From SHLQ01 sp047638715 (GTDB lineage Bacteria; Actinomycetota; Acidimicrobiia; Acidimicrobiales; SHLQ01), in the NCBI GenBank assembly GCA_047638715.1, contig JBLIMK010000109.1, forward strand, positions 1-11,045: 11,045 nucleotides of DNA. Direction: 5' to 3'. How positions within the stretch are numbered: the stretch's first letter is position 1; each line of letters begins with the position of its first letter. A model generated the notes under the pieces. The model had not been told where the DNA came from and did no database searches. It worked only from the letters and a program-made list of their open reading frames with translations. Made by a program: the position numbers and the translations under genes. Shown here piece after piece: positions 6,013 through 11,045 of the stretch.

Positions 6013-6782
6013 GCCGCCTCCACTGCGCGAAGCGCTTCGCGAACCGTGGTGGTTAGCGCGAAGAACTCGGCGGAGTCGCGAGTCTCTTCGGAACGATCTG
6101 GCCCGAGCGGTACATCGACGATCGAGTGAATTTGTCCAGGTCGAGGGCTGAGTACAACGACCCGACTCGAGAGGAAAACCGCTTCGGCGATGCTGTGCGT
6201 GACGAACACGACGGTCGTGCCCAATTCGTTGTAGATGCGGAGCAGTTCGGCCTGCATATGTTCGCGGGTCATTTCGTCGAGCGCTCCGAAGGGCTCATCC
6301 ATCAAGAGCAGCCGCGGCGAGAACGAGAGGCTTCTCGCTATGGCGACTCGTTGCTGCATTCCCCCCGACAACTGCCAGGGGTAATGGGCGCCGAATTCTT
6401 CGAGGCGCACGAGTTCGAGCATTTCGTCGGCTCGCTTTTTCCGGTCGGCCTTCGACCATTCGGCGAGCTCGAGTGGAAGTTCGATGTTGGCGCGTACCTT
6501 GCGCCAATCGAACAGGCCCGCAGCCTGGAAGGCCATGCCGTAATCGCGGGCGAGTCGTGCTTCTGGAGCCGGTTTTCCGAAGACCTTAATCGATCCGCCG
6601 GTCGGTTCGAGAAGGTCGCCGATCAGACGTAACAACGTCGACTTACCGCACCCCGACGGGCCGATCAGAGAGACGAACTCGCCCTCGGCGACCGTCAGAT
6701 CGATAGCTTCAAGGGCCTTTACTTCGCTATCGGAACCTGGGTTGAAGGTCATGTCGCAGTTGCGGACTTCGACGGCACTCAT
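6009..6782 (-). CDS. ABC transporter ATP-binding protein (SsuB/TauB/ThiZ-like)
   Basis: This 257-residue cytosolic ATPase has all nucleotide-binding motifs: Walker A GPSGCGKST (41-49), Q-loop glutamine Q86, signature LSGGMQQR (138-145), Walker B LLLMDEP with E163, D-loop GALD (166-169) and switch histidine H196. The C-terminal segment VVLSPRPGQIHSIVDVPL is typical of the nitrate/sulfonate/taurine importer class. The ATG at 6782 overlaps the permease A stop (ATGA, 6779-6782) and has GGAG about 8 nt upstream. A longer open frame extends to 7208, but that part is antisense-type translation of permease A and is not coding. The enzyme powers uptake of the ligand delivered by the lipoprotein encoded at 5173-3995. 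Confidence 0.93.
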   Translation of the reverse strand: MSAVEVRNCDMTFNPGSDSEVKALEAIDLTVAEGEFVSLIGPSGCGKSTLLRLIGDLLEPTGGSIKVFGKPAPEARLARDYGMAFQAAGLFDWRKVRANIELPLELAEWSKADRKKRADEMLELVRLEEFGAHYPWQLSGGMQQRVAIARSLSFSPRLLLMDEPFGALDEMTREHMQAELLRIYNELGTTVVFVTHSIAEAVFLSSRVVVLSPRPGQIHSIVDVPLGPDRSEETRDSAEFFALTTTVREALRAVEAA

Positions 6783-7648
6783 GGCGTTACTCCATCTTTT
6801 GGGCCGCGCACGAAATAGCGTTCGGCGAGGTTGACGAGGGCGAAGACAAACAAGCCGAGTAGCCCCGCGCCGAGAACCGCGGCGTACACCTTCGGCGGTC
6901 CGGTGCTGTATCGGCCAGCGAAGTCGAGGATGACCCGCCCGAGCCCGCCCCGTACGCCTGCTGAAATTTCGCCGACGATGGCGCCGACGACACTCAGCGT
7001 GGCCGCCAGCTTGAACGCGGGAAAGAGGTATGGGCGTGCCGATGGGAACCGGACTTTGAAGAGAGTTTTCGACCATCGAGCCGCATACGAGCGCATGAGC
7101 TCGATGTCGGCGGGCGCGGGCGATTGCAGCCCGCGAAGGCCATTGACCGCAACGGGGAAGAAGGTCAGATAGGTCGAGATCAGGGCGACGGAGAAGAGGT
7201 CGCCCCACCCGTTGGTTCTTCCCCAGGTCACCACGATCGGTGCGAGGGCGATCAGCGGAATGGTTTGGCTCACGTTGACCCAGGGCAATATGCCGCGCTC
7301 GGCAACTTTGAACCGAAGCATGAGCACGGCGAGACCGAGGCCGATGATCGTTCCAAAGACGAAGCCGAGCGCCGCTTCCTTCAGCGTGAACCAGGCGGCT
7401 TTGAGGAGGAAGACGGCCAGCGTCTCAGTCGAACGTAGCTGGACGGGATCCCACAATGCGTTCCAGATGTCGATGGTGTGCGGCATCGTCAGGTTGTTCG
7501 GCGCTATCGGCAGGTCTGTGTCTGTGCCCGGCCACTGTCCGTCGAGCGCGGTGCCGATCCACTTGTATCCCTCCCATAGGACGATGAGGCCCGCGATCGT
7601 GAGCGCTACAGCTCCGACCTGACGGGCCAGGCCCTTCGTTCGGGTCAC
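6779..7648 (-). CDS. ABC transporter permease A (SsuC/TauC/ThiX-like)
   Basis: This 289-residue polytopic membrane protein has an N-terminal helix (about 11-30), a periplasmic-type loop (about 33-75), and further helices near 95-110, 127-142, 150-168, 215-228 and 255-274. Its coupling loop ELMRSYAARWSKTLFKVRFP (183-202) marks it as a BPD_transp_1 permease. The ELMRSYAA core of this loop is identical to permease B, while most of the remaining sequence differs. That is expected for two subunits docking on the same ATPase. The GTG start at 7648 overlaps the oxidoreductase stop by 4 bp (GTGA, 7645-7648). No separate ribosome binding site is evident, so translation is probably coupled to the enzyme upstream. 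Confidence 0.9.
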   Translation of the reverse strand: MTRTKGLARQVGAVALTIAGLIVLWEGYKWIGTALDGQWPGTDTDLPIAPNNLTMPHTIDIWNALWDPVQLRSTETLAVFLLKAAWFTLKEAALGFVFGTIIGLGLAVLMLRFKVAERGILPWVNVSQTIPLIALAPIVVTWGRTNGWGDLFSVALISTYLTFFPVAVNGLRGLQSPAPADIELMRSYAARWSKTLFKVRFPSARPYLFPAFKLAATLSVVGAIVGEISAGVRGGLGRVILDFAGRYSTGPPKVYAAVLGAGLLGLFVFALVNLAERYFVRGPKDGVTP

Positions 7649-8640
7649 GCGAGTGCTGGGATGATTCGCTGCCCGTACGCGTTCAGTGTCTCGTCCTTCT
7701 GGTCGTGCATCAGGTAGATCGCGAACTGGTCGACACCCAGAGCTTCGAGCGCCTTGAGGCGTTCGATGTGTGCGTCTTCGTCACCGAGGATGCAGAAGCG
7801 ATCGAGGATCTCATCGGGTACGAAGTCGGTGTGTTCGTGCCCGGATTTGCCGTGACCGCTGTAGTCGTAACCTTCGCGCTCTTTGATGTAGTCGGTGAGT
7901 GCCTGTGGAATGTTGCTGTCCGTGCCGTAACGCTCGACCAGATCGGCGACGTGATTGCCGACCATGCCACCGAACCAGCGGCATTGATCGCGTTGATGGG
8001 CGAGATCGGTACCTACGTAGGCGGGTGCCGCCACACAGATGTAGACGTCGTCGGGGTTGCGCCCAGCGTCTGAGGCGGCTTTGCGAACGGCGCCGATCAT
8101 CCACTCGGTGAGCGACAGGTCTGCAAGTTGAAGGATGAATCCGTCGGCCTGCTCGCCGCACAGCTTCAAGGCGCGCGGCCCGTAGGCGGCCATCATCATG
8201 TCGAGCTTTCCACCCTTGCTCCAGGGCAGTTGCTGTTGGGTCCCGTTGTACGTGACCTCTTCACCTTCGGCGAGGCCCTTCATCACGTGCATGGCTTCGC
8301 TCAAGGTCGAAAGTTTCGATGGCGAGTGACCGAGCACGCGCATGGCCGAATCGCCGCGGCCGATTCCACAAACTGTGCGGTTGCCGAACATGTCGTTCAG
8401 CGTCGCGAACAGCGAGGCCGTGACCGTCCAATTGCGCGTGCCGGGGTTGGTTACCATCGGCCCGACGATCATCCGGTTCGTGGCCGACAACATCTGGCTG
8501 TAGATGACGTAGGGCTCCTGCCAGAGGATGTGGCTATCGAAGGTCCAGCCGTAGCTGAATCCGAGGTTCTCGGCTTTTTTGGCAAGGTCTACCACCCGCC
8601 AGGCTGGGGGGTCGGTTTGTAGAACCACTCCGAAATCCAT
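7645..8640 (-). CDS. LLM-class, probably F420-dependent oxidoreductase
   Basis: This 331-residue protein has the luciferase-like TIM-barrel pattern. It opens with beta-strand 1 (MDFGVVLQ), followed by helix LAKKAENLGFSYGW. Then come the ligand-region segment VTNPGTRNWTVTASLFATL, the glycine-rich CGIGRGDSAMRVLG (91-104), and AAYGPRALKLCGEQADGFIL (151-170). It resembles the methylene-tetrahydromethanopterin reductase-like F420 branch rather than the FMN-dependent RutA branch, judged by eye. From memory it fits TIGR03842, a family I associate with dihydropyrimidinase neighbours; this was not searched. The ATG at 8640 was chosen over open sequence up to 8706 because a GGGAGAG lies directly upstream and the fold begins there. 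Its place in the operon suggests a redox step on a pyrimidine ring, possibly replacing dihydropyrimidine dehydrogenase. It is coupled to permease A by a GTGA overlap. Confidence 0.85.
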   Translation of the reverse strand: MDFGVVLQTDPPAWRVVDLAKKAENLGFSYGWTFDSHILWQEPYVIYSQMLSATNRMIVGPMVTNPGTRNWTVTASLFATLNDMFGNRTVCGIGRGDSAMRVLGHSPSKLSTLSEAMHVMKGLAEGEEVTYNGTQQQLPWSKGGKLDMMMAAYGPRALKLCGEQADGFILQLADLSLTEWMIGAVRKAASDAGRNPDDVYICVAAPAYVGTDLAHQRDQCRWFGGMVGNHVADLVERYGTDSNIPQALTDYIKEREGYDYSGHGKSGHEHTDFVPDEILDRFCILGDEDAHIERLKALEALGVDQFAIYLMHDQKDETLNAYGQRIIPALA

Positions 8641-8708
8641 GAGCTCTCTCCCTTGTGTTGTGCGGACGATGTCTTCTGCAGATCTTGCGCCGTGCTGACG
8701 CAACAACC

Positions 8709-10121
8709 TCAGACGAGGTAACTCGACAGGCCGCGTCGAAGGTATTTCCCGTCGCCCTTTTTGCCGTGATAGGCCTCATTTTCAATGACGACCCGGCCAC
8801 GCGAGAGCACGGTGTCGACCTTGCCCTGAACGTTGAATCCCTCGTAGGCCGAGTAATCCATGTTCATGTGATGGTTGTCGACGCTGATAGTCCAGCTGGC
8901 GGCGGGGTCGTAAAGGACGATGTCGGCGTCTGCTCCCGGCTGAATCGTGCCCTTCTGCGGGTAGAGACCAAACATGCGCGCCGGTGTGGTGGAGCACAGC
9001 TCGACCCAGCGGGGAAGGCTGATCTCGCCCTGGAGGACACCTTGATAAATCAGGTCCATGCGGTGTTCGACGCCGCCGATGCCGTTCGGAATGCCCCGAA
9101 AGTCGCCGAGGCCAAGTTCCTTCTGGTCCTTCATGCAGAACGGGCAGTGGTCCGTGGCGACGACGCTCAGTTCGTTCATGCGCAGTCCCTTCCACAGATC
9201 TTGATGGTGATGTTCGTGTTTGGTGCGCAGCGGCGTCGAGCAGACGTAACCAGCTCCCTCGAACCCGGGCAGACCGAGGTGATCTTCGAGGTTCAGGTAG
9301 AGGTATTGCGGGCAGGTCTCGGCGAAGACGTTTGCGCCCTTTCCCCGGGCGATAGCCACCTGTTCGAGCGCCTCGCTTGCGGAGAGATGCACGATGTAGA
9401 GCGGCGCGGCGCCGATCTTGGCAAGTTGAATGGCGCGGTGTGTCGCTTCGCTTTCGAGCTCGGCTCGGCGCACGAGACCATGGTTGACCGGATCGGTTTC
9501 GCCTCGCTCGATCGCCTGCTGAGCGAGCAGGTCGATCGCGATCCCGTTCTCTGCGTGCATCATGATCATCGAACCGTTGTCGGCCGACTGTTGCATCGCC
9601 CGCAGGATCTGTGCATCGTCGCTGAGGAAGACGCCGGGGTAGGCCATGAACAGCTTGAAGCTGCTGATGCCCTCGTCGACGAGTGCGTCCATGGCTTTGA
9701 GCGACTCGTCGTTGACGTCGCCGATGATCATGTGGAAGCCGTAATCGATGGCGCAGTTGCCCTCGGCTTTCTCCATCCACGTATCGAGCGATTCTCGGAC
9801 GCCGTTGCCGTAGCTCTGGACCGCGAAGTCGATGATGGTCGTCGTTCCACCCCAAGCAGCTGCCTTGGTGCCGTTCTCGAAGTCGTCCGAAGCGTTGGTG
9901 CCACCGAATGGCAGCTCCATGTGCGTGTGGCAGTCGACGCCGCCGGGGATCACGTACTTCCCGGTTGCGTCGATGACGCGCTCGGCCCCACGCTCGGCCG
10001 AAGCGGCCATGTCTGAGCCGGGTTGCAACACGGCGACGATCGTTTCGCCGTCGACTAATACGTCGGCGGGATCGGCTCCGGTGCTCGAAACGACCGTGCC
10101 TCCTTTGATGAGAAGCGTCAT
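8709..10121 (-). CDS. hydA: Dihydropyrimidinase (D-hydantoinase family)
   Basis: This 470-residue cyclic amidohydrolase has the usual dihydropyrimidinase length. The binuclear metal site is complete: H65 and H67 (VDCHTHMEL), carboxylated lysine K156 (SSFKLFMAYPG), H189 (MMHAEN), H245 (YIVHLSASEA) and D324 (VATDHCPF). Y161, after the lysine, corresponds to the tyrosine that contacts the ring in this family. It hydrolyses 5,6-dihydrouracil or dihydrothymine to N-carbamoyl-beta-amino acids in the cytosol; hydantoin activity is also known in the family. The ATG at 10121 follows an AAGGGAG about 9 nt upstream, and the protein starts with the expected strand (MTLLIKGGTVV). It lies 20 bp after the beta-ureidopropionase gene, which takes its product, and 68 bp before the oxidoreductase gene. 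Confidence 0.95.
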   Translation of the reverse strand: MTLLIKGGTVVSSTGADPADVLVDGETIVAVLQPGSDMAASAERGAERVIDATGKYVIPGGVDCHTHMELPFGGTNASDDFENGTKAAAWGGTTTIIDFAVQSYGNGVRESLDTWMEKAEGNCAIDYGFHMIIGDVNDESLKAMDALVDEGISSFKLFMAYPGVFLSDDAQILRAMQQSADNGSMIMMHAENGIAIDLLAQQAIERGETDPVNHGLVRRAELESEATHRAIQLAKIGAAPLYIVHLSASEALEQVAIARGKGANVFAETCPQYLYLNLEDHLGLPGFEGAGYVCSTPLRTKHEHHHQDLWKGLRMNELSVVATDHCPFCMKDQKELGLGDFRGIPNGIGGVEHRMDLIYQGVLQGEISLPRWVELCSTTPARMFGLYPQKGTIQPGADADIVLYDPAASWTISVDNHHMNMDYSAYEGFNVQGKVDTVLSRGRVVIENEAYHGKKGDGKYLRRGLSSYLV

Positions 10122-10141
10122 TGCTCTATCTCCCTTTTGTT

Positions 10142-10984
10142 TCAGATCTCGGTGAGTGGGCCGTACATGTCTGGACGACGGTCTCGGTAGAACGCCCATT
10201 GGTCTCGAACCTCATTGACGAGTCCGAGGTCGAGGTCGCGAATCACCAGCTCGGCGTCCTTATCCGATGCCGTGCCGTCCACGAACTGGCCTCGTGGGTT
10301 GGCGAAGTACGACGTGCCGTAGAAGTCGTTGTCGCCAAGATCTTCGATGCCAACCCGGTTGATTGCTCCGACGTAGTACATGTTTGCCGCAGCTGCGGCG
10401 GTCTGTTCGAGCTGCCAGAGATAGGCGGAGAGGCCGCGGCTCGTGGCCGACGGGTTGAACACGATCTGAGCACCGTTGAGGCCGAGCGCTCGCCATCCTT
10501 CGGGAAAGTGCCGGTCGTAACAGATGTAGACGCCGACCTTGCCGACCGCCGTATCGAATACCGGATAACCCATGTTGCCTGGGCGGAAGTAGAACTTCTC
10601 CCAGAAGCCCTTGACCTGTGGAATGTGGGTCTTGCGATATTTGCCGAGGTAGCTGCCGTCGGCGTCGATGACCGCGGCGGTGTTATAGAGCAGGCCAGCC
10701 TGTTCTTCTTCGTACATGGGCAGGACGACAACCATGCCCAGCTCGGCGGCGAGCTCTTGGAATCGCTTGGTGGTCGGTCCGTCGGGGATCGCCTCGGCGT
10801 AGGAGTAGTAGTCGGTGTCCTGGACCTGGCAGAAGTAGGGCCCGTAGAAGAGCTCCTGGAAACACATGACCTGCACGCCCGCAGCAGCGGCTTCGCGCAT
10901 GTATTTCTCGTGCAGATCGATCATCGACTCCTTGTCGCCGGTCCAAGCAACTTGCAAGATCGCTGATTTGACGATGTCGCCCAT
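10142..10984 (-). CDS. Beta-ureidopropionase (N-carbamoyl-beta-alanine amidohydrolase), nitrilase superfamily
   Basis: This 280-residue protein has the nitrilase catalytic triad: E44 (CFQELFYGPY), K118 (YRKTHIPQV) and C155 (VYICYDRHFPEG). IPDGPTTKRFQELA, NPSATSRGLSAYLWQLE and VGAINRVG closely recall animal and plant beta-ureidopropionases, by memory rather than by search. N-carbamoylputrescine amidase is the main alternative, but the neighbouring dihydropyrimidinase makes beta-ureidopropionase much more likely. It converts N-carbamoyl-beta-alanine, or the 3-aminoisobutyrate analogue, to the beta-amino acid, CO2 and NH3. The ATG at 10984 has GGGAG about 9 nt upstream. It is the first gene of the visible operon. 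No beta-alanine aminotransferase gene is seen in the window. Confidence 0.92.
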   Translation of the reverse strand: MGDIVKSAILQVAWTGDKESMIDLHEKYMREAAAAGVQVMCFQELFYGPYFCQVQDTDYYSYAEAIPDGPTTKRFQELAAELGMVVVLPMYEEEQAGLLYNTAAVIDADGSYLGKYRKTHIPQVKGFWEKFYFRPGNMGYPVFDTAVGKVGVYICYDRHFPEGWRALGLNGAQIVFNPSATSRGLSAYLWQLEQTAAAAANMYYVGAINRVGIEDLGDNDFYGTSYFANPRGQFVDGTASDKDAELVIRDLDLGLVNEVRDQWAFYRDRRPDMYGPLTEI

Positions 10985-11045
10985 TCTGGTTCTCCCATTG
11001 ATCGTTGTACGCCGACTCTAGATCGACTCGCCGCGTCGGGGAAGC
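10985..11045 (-). promoter_or_regulatory. Leader/possible promoter region of the pyrimidine operon
   Basis: Only 61 bp upstream of the first operon gene are visible, and they contain no coding start. Reading on the minus strand, TAGAGT (11020-11015) fits the TANNNT -10 pattern and would give a leader of about 24 nt carrying the GGGAG ribosome binding site. No matching -35 was found. Two copies of CGACTC (plus strand 11013-11018 and 11024-11029) are spaced exactly 11 bp apart, as could suit a regulator binding one face of the helix. The operon may equally continue to genes beyond the window. Confidence 0.25.

Noticed and set aside
6783..7208. Upstream extension of the ABC ATPase frame
   Set aside because: It is an Arg-rich shadow of permease A. 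The ATPase family begins at ATG 6782, with an ATGA overlap and a ribosome binding site.
8655..10016. Plus-strand open frame of about 450 codons
   Set aside because: It is antisense to dihydropyrimidinase, whose complete metal site and ribosome binding site prove the minus strand is coding. High-GC codon bias leaves such antisense frames open.
1..11045. CRISPR arrays, tRNA/rRNA genes, insertion-sequence ends
   Set aside because: No regularly spaced repeats, RNA-gene motifs or transposase-like coding with terminal repeats were seen on reading both strands.

Overview
The window looks like chromosomal DNA from a high-GC Gram-positive bacterium. High GC, GTG starts, 4-bp ATGA/GTGA overlaps, an F420/LLM-type oxidoreductase and a lipoprotein with an acidic Ala/Thr/Ser/Asp linker all point to an actinobacterium. 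My best guess is the Acidimicrobiia side of the phylum, but this is inference and no marker gene is present.

Layout. Positions 1-631 (+) hold the 3' part of an EamA-type DMT permease. It converges on a two-gene minus-strand unit: an M20 metallo-hydrolase (2540-1173) translationally coupled to a small NadR/Ttd14-like P-loop NTPase (1176-628). Divergent from these is a compact toxin-antitoxin module (2641-3230, +). It pairs a ribbon-helix-helix antitoxin with a Doc-type Fic toxin, and a perfect inverted repeat overlaps its likely promoter. Positions 3239-3936 are gene debris: two diverged C-terminal ends of large WD40-repeat proteins lie head-to-head, and one carries a frameshift. A strong 14-bp hairpin (3941-3971) closes this region and probably also terminates the large operon arriving from the right.

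The right two-thirds (3995-10984, all minus strand) is one seven-gene operon for uptake and reductive breakdown of pyrimidines. In transcription order it encodes: beta-ureidopropionase (nitrilase fold); dihydropyrimidinase; an LLM-class, probably F420-dependent oxidoreductase; ABC permease A; ABC ATPase; ABC permease B; and an NMT1/THI5-like substrate-binding lipoprotein. The three enzyme genes each have their own GGGAG-type ribosome binding site. From the oxidoreductase to permease B, the genes overlap by 4 bp at each junction.

How the genes fit together: the ABC system would import a pyrimidine or a derivative. Dihydropyrimidinase opens the dihydropyrimidine ring, and beta-ureidopropionase releases CO2, NH3 and beta-alanine (or 3-aminoisobutyrate). 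The classical first enzyme, dihydropyrimidine dehydrogenase (PydA/PreTA), is absent from the visible operon, and the LLM oxidoreductase sits in its place. The most interesting hypothesis here is that this enzyme performs the ring-reduction step, or a related flavin/F420 step, giving a deazaflavin-linked variant of reductive pyrimidine catabolism. The operon start is only 61 bp from the window edge, so a conventional dehydrogenase just outside cannot be excluded.

No RNA genes, CRISPR arrays or insertion sequences were seen.
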